Source: Anseongella ginsenosidimutans (GTDB lineage: Bacteria; Bacteroidota; Bacteroidia; Sphingobacteriales; Sphingobacteriaceae). Taken from it: a DNA stretch of 64,000 nucleotides. Below are positions 27,748 through 36,080 of the stretch, piece after piece. The stretch lies in assembly GCF_008033235.1 (NCBI RefSeq), contig NZ_CP042432.1:3720001-3784000 (forward strand), in the 5' to 3' direction. Every line of letters begins with the position of its first letter. Within the stretch, counting starts at the first letter, position 1. The notes beneath the pieces are model-generated. The model ran no database searches. It worked only from the letters and a program-made list of their open reading frames with translations, and was not told where the DNA came from. A program made the translations under genes and the position numbers.

Positions 27748-27787
27748 CCTAAAAGCGTTTAAAAGCAAGATAAAAACCTGTAACATT

Positions 27788-27817
27788 TTTGTTTTACAGC
27801 CCGATAGGTTATTTTTG
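27788..27817 (+). promoter_or_regulatory. purB promoter
   Basis: TTTG at 27788-27791, an 18-nt spacer, then TATTTTTG at 27810-27817, a perfect match to the Bacteroidota TTTG/TAnnTTTG promoter. The purB start codon follows 15 nt downstream. Confidence 0.75.
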
Positions 27818-27832
27818 AAAAAAAATTGTTCT

Positions 27833-29176
27833 ATGTCAGTTACTGCACTTTCAGCCGTCTCGCCGGTAGACGGGCGTTACCACCGTTTAACGCTTGAACT
27901 GGCTCCCTACTTTTCAGAAGCTGCTTTAATGGAATACCGGGTAAGAATAGAAATTGAATATTTCATTGCCCTTTGCGAACTACCGCTTCCGCAGCTTGAA
28001 GGATTCAACCCCGCCGATTACAGCAAGCTGAGAGATATCTCCGAACGGTTTCACGAGCATGACGCCCGCGAAATAAAGGAGATTGAAAAAACAACGAATC
28101 ATGATGTAAAAGCGGTAGAATACTACCTGAAAGGGAAATTTGACGAGTTGGGACTGGAGGAATACAAAGAATTCATTCATTTCGGGCTGACCTCCCAGGA
28201 TATCAATAATACGGCGGTGCCTTTAATGCTGAAGGGCGCCATTGAAAAAATATACATGGCCTACCTCCATGAACTGACTGGCAAGCTGGGAGAACTAAGC
28301 GAAGAATGGAACGGGGTAACCATGATGGCCAAGACACATGGCCAGCCTGCCTCTCCCACCCGGCTTGGAAAGGAGCTGGCGGTATTTACCGAACGCATAG
28401 AACAACAGCTGCAATTATTACAGCACATCCCCTATTCGGCCAAATTCGGAGGCGCTACCGGTAATTTTAACGCACATCTTGCTGCCTACCCGCATATCAA
28501 CTGGATTGAATTTGCCAATAACCTGGTAAATAATGTACTTGGCCTTCAGCGCTCGCAGCTGACTACCCAGATAGAGCATTACGACAACCTGGCGGCTCAT
28601 TGCGACTGCTTTAAAAGGATCAATAATATCCTGCTTGATCTCAACCGGGATATGTGGACCTATATTTCCATGAATTATTTCAAGCAGCGGATAAAGCAGG
28701 GCGAAGTAGGCTCTTCGGCCATGCCTCATAAGGTAAACCCTATTGACTTTGAAAATTCCGAAGGCAACCTGGGCATAGCCAACGCCTTATTCGAACATTT
28801 TGCAGCCAAACTGCCTGTTTCAAGATTACAAAGGGACCTGACCGATTCCACGGTACTGCGCAACCTGGGCGTTCCCCTGGCGCACACGCTTATCGCGTTA
28901 AAATCAACCCTGAAAGGCTTATCCAAACTGGTCCTGAACAAGGAAGCCATTGACCAGGACCTGGATAATAACTGGTCGGTGGTGGCGGAAGCTATTCAGA
29001 CGGTCCTGAGGCGGGAAGGCTATCCCCGCCCTTATGAAACGCTCAAGGACCTGACCAGGAAAAACGGCGCCGTAGGACGGGAAGAAATTCACTCCTTTAT
29101 TGACGGCCTTCAGCTGAAGGACCAGGTAAAAACCGAATTAAAGAACTTTAGCCCGCATAATTACACCGGTTATTAA
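27833..29176 (+). CDS. purB: Adenylosuccinate lyase PurB
   Basis: Starts at the ATG at 27833 (MSVTALSAVSPVDGRYH, 447 aa); the open frame back to 27716 only crosses the operator and promoter. SPVDGRY at the N-terminus, HFGLTSQDINNTA, TMMAKTHGQPASPT and the signature GSSAMPHKVNPIDFEN identify PurB of the long E. coli-like type. It catalyses SAICAR to AICAR and adenylosuccinate to AMP, releasing fumarate, in the cytoplasm. It appears monocistronic. Confidence 0.97.
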   Translation: MSVTALSAVSPVDGRYHRLTLELAPYFSEAALMEYRVRIEIEYFIALCELPLPQLEGFNPADYSKLRDISERFHEHDAREIKEIEKTTNHDVKAVEYYLKGKFDELGLEEYKEFIHFGLTSQDINNTAVPLMLKGAIEKIYMAYLHELTGKLGELSEEWNGVTMMAKTHGQPASPTRLGKELAVFTERIEQQLQLLQHIPYSAKFGGATGNFNAHLAAYPHINWIEFANNLVNNVLGLQRSQLTTQIEHYDNLAAHCDCFKRINNILLDLNRDMWTYISMNYFKQRIKQGEVGSSAMPHKVNPIDFENSEGNLGIANALFEHFAAKLPVSRLQRDLTDSTVLRNLGVPLAHTLIALKSTLKGLSKLVLNKEAIDQDLDNNWSVVAEAIQTVLRREGYPRPYETLKDLTRKNGAVGREEIHSFIDGLQLKDQVKTELKNFSPHNYTGY

Positions 29177-29229
29177 ACAATTCCGGCTTAATTTTGTCTG
29201 ATAGATAATCAGTTAAAGAGTGTAAGATC

Positions 29230-29784
29230 ATGACTTCAACAATAAATGTTTACGTGGAGCCTACGCCGAACCCGGCGACCATAAAATTCATTACCAATAA
29301 ATTACTCATCAACGGAAGCGTTGATTTTCCAGATCGCCAGAGCGCCGAAAGTTCTCCTTTTGCCAGCGAGCTTTTCAAATTCTCTTTTGTGAACGGGGTA
29401 TTTTTCGCAAGCAATTTTGTCACTATTACCAAAACGGCCGGTACTGAGTGGAACGAACTCATTCCCATCCTGCAGGAATTTGTTAAAGGCGCCGTTGAAT
29501 CCGAATTGAAGATCAGCGAAGGAAAAGAGGAAGCCGTTAAATTTACGGGAAGCGAAACCGAACAGAAGATCCAGCAGATCCTTTACGATTACGTACGGCC
29601 CGCCATTGAGATGGACGGAGGGCATATTGCGTTTAAAGCGTTCGATGAAGGAGTAGTGACCGTCGTCCTCCAGGGGGCCTGCAGCGGCTGTCCGTCGTCT
29701 ACCCTTACGCTTAAATCAGGCATCGAAGGCCTGCTCAAGCGAATGGTGCCGGAAGTCACGGAAGTAGTGGCCGAAGCGGTTTAG
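29230..29784 (+). CDS. NifU/Nfu-type iron-sulfur cluster carrier
   Basis: A 184-aa protein with an N-terminal Nfu domain (VYVEPTPNPATIKFI) and a C-terminal NifU-like domain (RPAIEMDGGHIAFKAF, then GACSGCPSSTLTLK with the CxxC that holds a 4Fe-4S cluster). It delivers clusters to target apoproteins. A good promoter box TAATTTTG lies at 29189-29196, 34 nt before the start. Downstream is a small repeat-bearing gap before suhB on the other strand. Confidence 0.93.
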   Translation: MTSTINVYVEPTPNPATIKFITNKLLINGSVDFPDRQSAESSPFASELFKFSFVNGVFFASNFVTITKTAGTEWNELIPILQEFVKGAVESELKISEGKEEAVKFTGSETEQKIQQILYDYVRPAIEMDGGHIAFKAFDEGVVTVVLQGACSGCPSSTLTLKSGIEGLLKRMVPEVTEVVAEAV

Positions 29785-29831
29785 AACTGCGGGTTGCATG
29801 TGACGCGGAACCCGGTACGACTCGGATCTGA

Positions 29832-29897
29832 GAGCGTGCTTGACGCGAATCTGCCCGGGTGCGTGATGGAAGGTGCGAGCGTGCTTGACGCGAATCT
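29832..29897. repeat. Two direct copies of a 21-nt repeat
   Basis: An identical 21-nt sequence (starting GAGCGTGCTTGACGCG) occurs at 29832-29852 and 29877-29897, 45 nt apart. The second copy ends at the stop codon of the suhB-type gene. A related GTGACGCGGAA precedes at about 29800. No hairpin or T run marks it as a terminator. Confidence 0.7.
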
Positions 29898-30685
29898 TAA
29901 AAATTTTCCCGGATCAGCTGCAGTAATTCTTCCTGGATAAGCCCGTTGCTGGCCAGCAGGGTACGGTTTTGAATAAACTCCGGACTTCCCGAGAAATCAC
30001 TTACTTTGCCGCCGGCCTGTTGTACAATGAAAGCCCCCGCAGCCACATCCCAGGCGTTCAGATTATATTCGTAAAAACCATCAATCCGGCCACAGGCAAC
30101 ATACGCAAGATCTACGGCTGCCGAACCCAGTCGCCGTACGCCGTGGGTCGTTTCGGTAAGCTTTCGGAATAACCTGAGCCATTCTTCCAGTTTTCCCAGG
30201 TGATCGTAAGGGAATCCGGTAACAAGCAGGCTGTTTTCGAGTCTTGCCGGCGTGGAAACGCGGATAGGATGCTCGTTCAGGTGGGCTGCCCCTCCTTTTA
30301 CAGAGGAAAAAAATTCGTCTCTGGTGATCTCGTACACGACCCCGAGTACGATCTCCTGCCTGTCCCGCAATGCCACGCTGATAGAGAAAGGAGGAAAACC
30401 ATGTATAAAATTCGTGGTTCCGTCCAGCGGGTCAATGATCCAGTCATACCTTTCGCCGGTTTTATTGATGGTACCTTCTTCCGTAACAAAACCCGCGTCA
30501 GGCAGGATCCTGGCAAGGCCTTCCACCAGTTTTTCTTCCGCCGTTTTATCCACGTAGGAAACCATATTGGCCACACCCTTATATTCGATCCTTTCATTGC
30601 TGAAAAGCGTGCGTTCATGCCGGATAAATTCTCCTGTTTCCAGGATCAGGGGCTTTATTTCTGTTAATATTGACTGAAAATCCAT
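29897..30685 (-). CDS. Inositol monophosphatase family protein
   Basis: A 262-aa protein with the family's metal-binding motifs: EEGT (about residues 70-73), DPLDGTTNFIHGFP (about 87-100) and LNAWDVAAGAFIVQQAGG (about 209-226). It hydrolyses a phosphate monoester in a Mg-dependent way; the natural substrate may be inositol phosphate or another sugar phosphate. The length is normal. It follows mtaB by 8 nt and probably shares its transcript. Confidence 0.93.
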   Translation of the reverse strand: MDFQSILTEIKPLILETGEFIRHERTLFSNERIEYKGVANMVSYVDKTAEEKLVEGLARILPDAGFVTEEGTINKTGERYDWIIDPLDGTTNFIHGFPPFSISVALRDRQEIVLGVVYEITRDEFFSSVKGGAAHLNEHPIRVSTPARLENSLLVTGFPYDHLGKLEEWLRLFRKLTETTHGVRRLGSAAVDLAYVACGRIDGFYEYNLNAWDVAAGAFIVQQAGGKVSDFSGSPEFIQNRTLLASNGLIQEELLQLIRENF

Positions 30686-30693
30686 TTTTTCTC

Positions 30694-32052
30694 CTACTGT
30701 TGTTCATGGATAAGCACCTCTTCCGGCTCGGTGATCTCAACTTCCCCGGAATCAGCAATTTCCACAAGCTTTACTACTTTTAGTTCATTTACAAGCAGAG
30801 GATCATACTTTGCCCTTACTTTGATATAGTTCGGGGTAAAACCATGCATCCGGCCATCCTTGCAGTCGCCTTCGAACAATACCGGCGCCATGCTGCCAAG
30901 ATGCTGCCCGTAAAAGTGCCTGCGTTTTTTTTCGGAAAGAATATGAAGCATTCTGCTGCGTTCGGCCCGTTCGGCGGGTTCCACGGTTCCCGGCAAACTG
31001 AGTGCGTGGGTGTTATCCCGTTCGGAATAGGTAAACACATGCAGGTAAGACACGTCCAGCTCGTTGATAAACTTGTACGTTTCCAGGAAATCTTCGCGGC
31101 TTTCGCCCGGAAAGCCCACGATCACATCCACCCCGATACAGCAGTGCGGCATCAGCGACTTGATCCGGGAAACCCTGTTGGCGTACAAGTCCGTACGGTA
31201 TCTTCGGCGCATCAGGCTCAGGATCTTATCGGTTCCGGATTGCAGGGGAATATGAAAATGCGGGACAAACCGTTTTGAGGAGGCGACAAATTCGATGATC
31301 TCATCTGATAACAGATTGGGTTCAATGGACGAGATACGGAAACGATCAATCCCTTCCACTTTATCGAGCGCCTTTACCAGGTCGTAAAAATGCGTTTCCT
31401 GACGTCGCCCGCCACTTTGCCCCTTTCCAAAATCCCCGATATTAACGCCCGTCAATACAATTTCCCTCACGCCGGACGCTGCAATGGATTCAGCCGAGCG
31501 CACAATATTTTCAATCGTATCACTACGGCTCCTGCCCCTGGCAAGAGGAATGGTGCAGAAGGAACAGGTATAATCGCAGCCGTCCTGGACTTTCAGGAAG
31601 CTGCGGGTCCGGTCCCCGGCCGACCAGGAAGCAATAAAATTACTGGCTTCAGTTACTTCGCTGTTTAGTATCCGCGCCTTCGGTTTTTTGACAACGTCGC
31701 CGATATGATCCAGCAAGCGGAATTTTTCCGCCGCGCCAAGCACCAGGTCAACTCCGGGAATGCCGGAAATTTCCACAGGTTTCAGCTGGGCGAAACAGCC
31801 GATAACCGCAACGTAGGCATCCGGGGAAGCTTTAAGCGCCTCCCTGACTACTTTCCTGCATTTCTTATCCGCGTTTTCAGTAACGGAACAGGTATTTATC
31901 ACATAAATATCGGCGCCCTCGTGAAATTCTGTAATCTGGTACCCTGCCTGGGAGAAAAGCCTTCCAATAGTTGAGGTTTCAGAATAATTCAACTTGCAGC
32001 CAAGGGTATAAAAGCTGACTTTCTTTGGTGCGTCCATCGTTGGTGCGTCCAT
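30694..32052 (-). CDS. mtaB: tRNA t6A37 methylthiotransferase MtaB
   Basis: A radical SAM methylthiotransferase of about 452 aa. The N-terminal MTTase domain has FYTLGCKLNYSET and NTCSVTENADKK, then VIGCFAQLKP (three cluster cysteines). The radical SAM motif is CDYTCSFCTIP (CxxxCxxC). A C-terminal TRAM-like domain follows. It adds a methylthio group to t6A at position 37 of tRNAs. Two near-identical start regions (MDAPT, MDAPK; ATGs at 32052 and 32037) are a 15-nt tandem duplication. A TATCTTTG box lies 6 nt before the first ATG, in the 20-nt gap after ubiX. The open frame extends to 32085 but would overlap ubiX. Confidence 0.93.
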   Translation of the reverse strand: MDAPTMDAPKKVSFYTLGCKLNYSETSTIGRLFSQAGYQITEFHEGADIYVINTCSVTENADKKCRKVVREALKASPDAYVAVIGCFAQLKPVEISGIPGVDLVLGAAEKFRLLDHIGDVVKKPKARILNSEVTEASNFIASWSAGDRTRSFLKVQDGCDYTCSFCTIPLARGRSRSDTIENIVRSAESIAASGVREIVLTGVNIGDFGKGQSGGRRQETHFYDLVKALDKVEGIDRFRISSIEPNLLSDEIIEFVASSKRFVPHFHIPLQSGTDKILSLMRRRYRTDLYANRVSRIKSLMPHCCIGVDVIVGFPGESREDFLETYKFINELDVSYLHVFTYSERDNTHALSLPGTVEPAERAERSRMLHILSEKKRRHFYGQHLGSMAPVLFEGDCKDGRMHGFTPNYIKVRAKYDPLLVNELKVVKLVEIADSGEVEITEPEEVLIHEQQ

Positions 32053-32058
32053 GGCCTG

Positions 32059-32066
32059 CAAAGATA
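32059..32066 (-). promoter_or_regulatory. -7 box directly before mtaB
   Basis: TATCTTTG on the minus strand matches TAnnTTTG and ends 6 nt before the mtaB ATG, just past the ubiX stop. Transcription from it would start at or next to the ATG. Confidence 0.45.
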
Positions 32067-32072
32067 GGGAAT

Positions 32073-32636
32073 TTAAGCGCCCCACCGAAAAGAAGCCTGC
32101 TCAAATCCGGCCAGGTCGAGCGCTCTGTCGATGACAGTTGCCGCCAGGGCTTCGAACCCCGAAGGCTTGCTGTAAAAAGAAGGATTGGCTGGACATATAA
32201 TACCTCCCGCTTCAGCCACCGTTTTCATATTATTGATATGGATGAGGCTGAAGGGCGTATCCCTCACTACCAGAATAAGCTTTCTTCTTTCCTTGAGAAT
32301 AACATCGGCCGCCCTTGTCAACAGGTCGTTGGAAACGCCTGTAGCAATCCGTGCAAGGGTACCCATGGAGCAAGGCGCGACGATCATGGTATCGAAACGG
32401 GCCGATCCTGACGCAAAAGGCGCATTAAAATCGTTTTTATCATAAACGGTAAATGGATAATCCGCGTAAGACCTGTTTGAAAGTTCATACTCCCATACGG
32501 TCCTGGCGTTATCAGACATAATCAGGCCTGCTTCCTCCACCTGCTGCCCCAGCCCCGCAATTTTGTCAAGCAGCACCTTTGCATAAATAGCGCCGCTGGC
32601 GCCGGTAACGGCAATAACAACTTTTTTACCTGACAT
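32073..32636 (-). CDS. ubiX: UbiX-type flavin prenyltransferase
   Basis: A 187-aa flavoprotein. VIAVTGASGAIYAKVLLDKI is the FMN-binding loop, MIVAPCSMGTLARIATGVSN and LVVRDTPFSLIHINNM are UbiX hallmarks. It makes prenylated FMN, the cofactor of UbiD-type decarboxylases. It is the first gene of a ubiX-mtaB-suhB-like run on the minus strand and has a leader of about 100 nt with a terminator-like hairpin. Confidence 0.95.
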   Translation of the reverse strand: MSGKKVVIAVTGASGAIYAKVLLDKIAGLGQQVEEAGLIMSDNARTVWEYELSNRSYADYPFTVYDKNDFNAPFASGSARFDTMIVAPCSMGTLARIATGVSNDLLTRAADVILKERRKLILVVRDTPFSLIHINNMKTVAEAGGIICPANPSFYSKPSGFEALAATVIDRALDLAGFEQASFRWGA

Positions 32637-32664
32637 GGGACAAGTTTAAGAATAAAAAGAGTTA

Positions 32665-32733
32665 ATAAAAAAGGGTCGGTTATGTTACTAACCGACCCCA
32701 CATCTACCTATGAAAAACATGCCCTTGGGTGGG
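32665..32733 (-). ncRNA. Possible leader attenuator or small RNA upstream of ubiX
   Basis: A perfect promoter at 32739-32768 would start RNA at about 32733. The transcript first forms TGCCC/GGGCA, then GGGTCGGTTA/TAACCGACCC (32673-32698, 10-bp stem, 6-nt loop) followed by six T, a textbook intrinsic terminator. This lies 29 nt or more before the ubiX ATG, so either a stand-alone RNA of about 68 nt is made or the terminator controls read-through into ubiX. No known riboswitch class was recognised. Confidence 0.5.
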
Positions 32734-32738
32734 CACTA

Positions 32739-32768
32739 CAAATATAAGAACTTTTTCTAACATCCAAA
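32739..32768 (-). promoter_or_regulatory. Promoter upstream of the ubiX leader
   Basis: On the minus strand TTTG (32765-32768), an 18-nt spacer, then TATATTTG (32739-32746). Both elements are perfect and the spacing equals that of the purB promoter. Confidence 0.7.
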
Positions 32769-32952
32769 AATTTCTACGACTTTTTTCGGAAGATCTTCAC
32801 TTTGTCCCGGGCTTCCCCCGCCAGCGGCGTAAACGGCATTGCAAAACGGATAGCAGGGAGCATCAGGCGGTAAAAAAGAGAGACCTTATCGCGGCCGCGT
32901 TTGCAAATATCGGTGCGGGTTAAAAGAACATGAAGGAACACGATAAATAGAA

Positions 32953-32987
32953 ATAAAAAAGGGCTGAGTCCCGGAAGAACAGCCCCT
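32953..32987 (-). terminator. tRNA-His terminator
   Basis: On the minus strand GGGCTG pairs with CAGCCC (plus-strand 32961-32966 and 32980-32985), followed by a T run (CTTTTTTATTT), 12 nt past the tRNA end. The rest of 32770-32950 has no supported gene. Confidence 0.7.
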
Positions 32988-32998
32988 TTCCTGCTTTG

Positions 32999-33073
32999 GG
33001 TGAGTGATGGGTTTCGAACCCACGACCTCCAGAACCACAATCTGGCGCTCTAACCAGCTGAGCTACACCCACC
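32999..33073 (-). tRNA. tRNA-His (anticodon GTG)
   Basis: A minus-strand cloverleaf: acceptor GTGGGTG/CACTCAC, D-arm GCTCAGCTGGTTAGAGC, anticodon stem CCAGA/TCTGG with loop TTGTGGT (GTG), T-arm GTGGGTTCGAAACCCAT. An extra 5' G (complement of 33073) opposite discriminator C is encoded, the identity mark of tRNA-His. Confidence 0.96.
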
Positions 33074-33150
33074 ATTTTTTTAGCGAGTGCAAATTTAACA
33101 TTCCTGCTGCTCATTCACAAAAATTGTTTGTCAAATTAACTTTCGCCTTC

Positions 33151-33347
33151 AGCCTCTCAGAGAATTCCCTTAACCTCTGGCAGAATCCCCCTTATCCTCT
33201 CACAGAATCTTCCCTTAAACCGCTCATAAATTCTACTGAACCTCTCACTAAATTCGTCATGAACCGCTCATAAATTCTACTGAACATTTCACTAATTCGT
33301 CATGAACCGCTCAAAAATTCTACTGAACCTTTCACCGAATTCACCTT
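33151..33347. repeat. Degenerate tandem repeat (about 22-nt unit, about nine copies)
   Basis: Units alternate between forms such as AACCGCTCATAAATTCTACTG and AACCTCTCACTAAATTCGTCATG; the core is CC-CTCA----AATTC--CT. The 44-nt double unit is nearly identical in adjacent copies around 33222-33330, while the first copies are more diverged. It fills most of the 408-nt gap between tRNA-His and the DUF2490 gene. No frame with protein-like features crosses it. Confidence 0.75.
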
Positions 33348-33481
33348 AAAAACGCCACGGCCGGATTAGACATGAAAATTAATCACCTGTGAATTAGATA
33401 CTTAAATCAAACACTACAAAATACTCTACTATATCTATAGATTTTATATATAATTGCATTCTCAATTAACAACAACGGAAA

Positions 33482-34243
33482 ATGAAACGAATACTCGCCT
33501 CGTCCCTTACGGCAATACTCCTTGGATTTTTTGGAGTAAGCCCCCTTCCGGTACTCGCGCAGCAAAAAAATACCGATCATTTCAGCCAGTACTGGATCAG
33601 GTATTTTAACCGCTCGCAGCTAAACAATAAATGGACAGTTCAGACGGAGATAGAGTTGCGAAGATTTGCTTTCCCGGACCGTCAGCATGTGTGGCTGCTC
33701 CCGAGAATACAACTAACCAGGGCTTTAAAGTCCGGTTGGAATGTGGGCGCCGGTATCACGTATAACATACAATCCCAGCCACAGGATCCTGACCTGCCGG
33801 TTGAATTGCGCAGGCCCGAGATCAGGCTGCACCAGGAAATAAATTACCGGCATGGCAACAAATTGGATATCAGCCACCGCTATCGCATTGAAGAACGGTT
33901 CATAAGAAGAACCTCCGGTGCGCACCTTGACGACGGTTACAATTTCAACGTTCGGTTCCGGTACCGTATTCAGCTACAGTATCCTTTAATCAGGGGGACT
34001 GACAACAAAGGGACGCTGCAGGCGAAACTTTTTGACGAAATCATGCTGAATGCCGGTAAGAACGTCGTAAGCAATGTCTTTGACCAGAATAGGATCTATG
34101 CTGCCCTGAATTATTCCTTCTCAAAGAATTTGCAGGTTGAATTAGGTTATCTGAACATCTTCCAGGAAAAAAGCAACGGGAGTGATTTTCTGAACACCAA
34201 CGTTTTGCGAACTACCATTTATCACACACTTACACTTTATTAA
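33482..34243 (+). CDS. DUF2490 outer-membrane beta-barrel protein
   Basis: A 253-aa protein with a signal peptide (MKRILASSLTAILLGFFGVSPLPVLAQ) and many alternating-pattern strands ending in an aromatic residue (final TIYHTLTLY). QYWIRYFNRSQLNNKWTVQTE and the later RYRIEERF are typical of DUF2490 proteins. It stands 2 nt before pstS, so it belongs to the phosphate operon and may be an outer-membrane component used under phosphate limitation (inference). Confidence 0.8.
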   Translation: MKRILASSLTAILLGFFGVSPLPVLAQQKNTDHFSQYWIRYFNRSQLNNKWTVQTEIELRRFAFPDRQHVWLLPRIQLTRALKSGWNVGAGITYNIQSQPQDPDLPVELRRPEIRLHQEINYRHGNKLDISHRYRIEERFIRRTSGAHLDDGYNFNVRFRYRIQLQYPLIRGTDNKGTLQAKLFDEIMLNAGKNVVSNVFDQNRIYAALNYSFSKNLQVELGYLNIFQEKSNGSDFLNTNVLRTTIYHTLTLY

Positions 34244-34245
34244 CA

Positions 34246-35199
34246 ATGAAAAAACCACTTATTTACAGTATTCTGCTGCTATTGCCGTCTCTTGTGGTCA
34301 GCACTTCCTGCAGTACTAGTTCCAGTGAAAACATCAGCCTTTCGGGAGCTTTCGCACTCTATCCCCTTGCCGTAAAGTGGGGAGAAGAATACAGGAAGCT
34401 TCATCCGGATACCAGGATAGATATTTCCGGCGGAGGCGCAGGAAAGGGCATGGCCGACGCCCTGGCCGGCGCCGTAGATCTGGGCATGTTTTCCAGGGAG
34501 ATCAGCCCTGCGGAAAAAGAAAAAGGCGTATGGTGGATTACGGTCGCCAAAGACGCTGTACTTCCCACCATCAGCGCTAGTAATCCCTTCCTCGGCAATT
34601 TGCAGCAAAAAGGGCTCAGTAGCACGCAATTCAGGCAAATCTTTATCACTAAAGAGATCTCCACCTGGGGCCAGGCTCTTTCCAGCGCCAATGCGGATAA
34701 AATAAATCTGTATACCCGTTCGGATGCCGCCGGGGCGGCAGCTACCTGGGCTCAGTTCCTGCAGTGGGATGCAAAACAGGAAAATCTTCAGGGCATCGGC
34801 GTATTCGGAGACCCAGGCCTCGCCGAAGCCGTGTCAAAGGACCCTTTAGCAATCGGTTTTAATAATGTGGCCTACGTCTACAATATTAACACGGGGGAAA
34901 AAAGGCCGGGAATTGAAGTAATCCCGATCGATGTAAACGAAAATGGCAGAATTGATCCCGAAGAGGACTTTTATGACCACGCCGGAAGCCTTCTGAAAGC
35001 AATCGCCGGGGGAAAATACCCTTCTCCCCCAGCCCGGGAACTATACTTCGTTTCCGACGGCTTGCCGGAAAATAAAGCTGTGCTGGCCTTTCTCAAATGG
35101 ATTCTCACGGATGGGCAGCAGTATGTGAAAGAGGCAGGTTATGTTCCCGTCGATACCGCAATACTTCAATCCGAACTCCAAAAACTAAATGGAAAATGA
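34246..35199 (+). CDS. pstS: Phosphate ABC transporter substrate-binding lipoprotein PstS
   Basis: A 317-aa lipoprotein (SLVVSTSCSTSSSEN, lipidated Cys). LSGAFALYPLAVKWGEEYRK and DISGGGAGKGMADALAGAVD are the phosphate-binding loops of the PstS/SphX family, here with FSREISPAEKEKG. It captures phosphate in the periplasm and passes it to PstC/PstA. The stop overlaps the pstC start as ATGA. Confidence 0.92.
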   Translation: MKKPLIYSILLLLPSLVVSTSCSTSSSENISLSGAFALYPLAVKWGEEYRKLHPDTRIDISGGGAGKGMADALAGAVDLGMFSREISPAEKEKGVWWITVAKDAVLPTISASNPFLGNLQQKGLSSTQFRQIFITKEISTWGQALSSANADKINLYTRSDAAGAAATWAQFLQWDAKQENLQGIGVFGDPGLAEAVSKDPLAIGFNNVAYVYNINTGEKRPGIEVIPIDVNENGRIDPEEDFYDHAGSLLKAIAGGKYPSPPARELYFVSDGLPENKAVLAFLKWILTDGQQYVKEAGYVPVDTAILQSELQKLNGK

Positions 35200-36080
35200 T
35201 TGGCAGGCAATTGATCGACAAACTTTCTTCGGGCTGGATGCTTGTATGCACTTCCCTGCTGCTGCTGCTGCCGCTGGCCATAGGAACGGGATTGCTTGCA
35301 AAATCAATTCCTGTACTGGAACACCAGTCATTCTTTTCGCTGCTCAGTTCGGCCCAATGGTCGCCGATGGAAGAAAAATTCGGGTTTTACCCTTTTATTA
35401 TCAGCTCGGTAATGGTCACGGTGCTTTCTTTTGCAATGGCGGGGCCCATCTGCCTGCTGGCGGCCATATATCTCACGCAGTATGCCCGGCCTGTATTGCT
35501 CAGGATCATGCACCCCGTAATTGACATTCTGGCCGGCATCCCTTCGGTAGTTTACGGCGTCTGGGGCATCCTGGTCATTGTGCCCCTGGTTGCAGATTAT
35601 ATTGCTCCGCTTGCAGGCAGCCAGCTTACGGGTTACAGTATTTTGGCAGGGGGTATCGTACTGGCCGTCATGTGTATTCCCTACATGCTGAACCTGCTCA
35701 TTGAAGTATTTCGGAACATACCCCGCGAGCTGAATGAAGCTTCGCTTTCACTGGGCGCGACCCGCTGGGAAACGATCAAATTCGTGCTGGTCCGGAAAGG
35801 CATGACCGGCATTATTTCGGCTTTCGGTCTGGGAATATCCAAAGCGTTAGGAGAAACCATCGCTGTGCTGATGGTGGTGGGAAACGTGGTACAGGTTCCG
35901 GGCAACCTCCTGGAGGCGGGATACCCCTTGCCTGCACTTATCGCGAATAACTACGGAGAGATGATGTCCATTCCGCTCTATGATTCCGCGCTGATGCTCT
36001 CGGCCCTGGTATTATTTCTCATCATCTTCTTGTTCAATTCACTTTCACGATACCTTATTTACAAAACAGAATTAACATGA
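35196..36080 (+). CDS. pstC: Phosphate ABC transporter permease PstC
   Basis: 294 aa from the ATG at 35196 (MIGRQLIDKLSSGWMLVC); the frame is open further upstream inside pstS but without sense. It has six transmembrane helices and the permease EAA loop NEASLSLGATRWETIKFVLV. PSVVYGVWGI is a PstC/PstA signature. It forms half of the inner-membrane phosphate channel. Both ends overlap neighbours by ATGA. Confidence 0.92.
   Translation: MIGRQLIDKLSSGWMLVCTSLLLLLPLAIGTGLLAKSIPVLEHQSFFSLLSSAQWSPMEEKFGFYPFIISSVMVTVLSFAMAGPICLLAAIYLTQYARPVLLRIMHPVIDILAGIPSVVYGVWGILVIVPLVADYIAPLAGSQLTGYSILAGGIVLAVMCIPYMLNLLIEVFRNIPRELNEASLSLGATRWETIKFVLVRKGMTGIISAFGLGISKALGETIAVLMVVGNVVQVPGNLLEAGYPLPALIANNYGEMMSIPLYDSALMLSALVLFLIIFLFNSLSRYLIYKTELT

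Noticed and set aside
27716-27832. Upstream start for purB
   Set aside because: The ATG is part of the palindromic operator and lies upstream of the purB promoter box.
21154-32715. ACCTATGAAA found beside two hairpins (21154 and 32706)
   Set aside because: The first copy overlaps a stop codon and the shared stretch is only ten bases; chance cannot be excluded.
32774-33040. 88-codon minus-strand frame between tRNA-His and ubiX
   Set aside because: Its first part reads through tRNA-His and its terminator; the remainder shows no recognised family.
33151-33347. CRISPR array
   Set aside because: The repeats are contiguous and degenerate with no unique spacers, and there are no cas genes.
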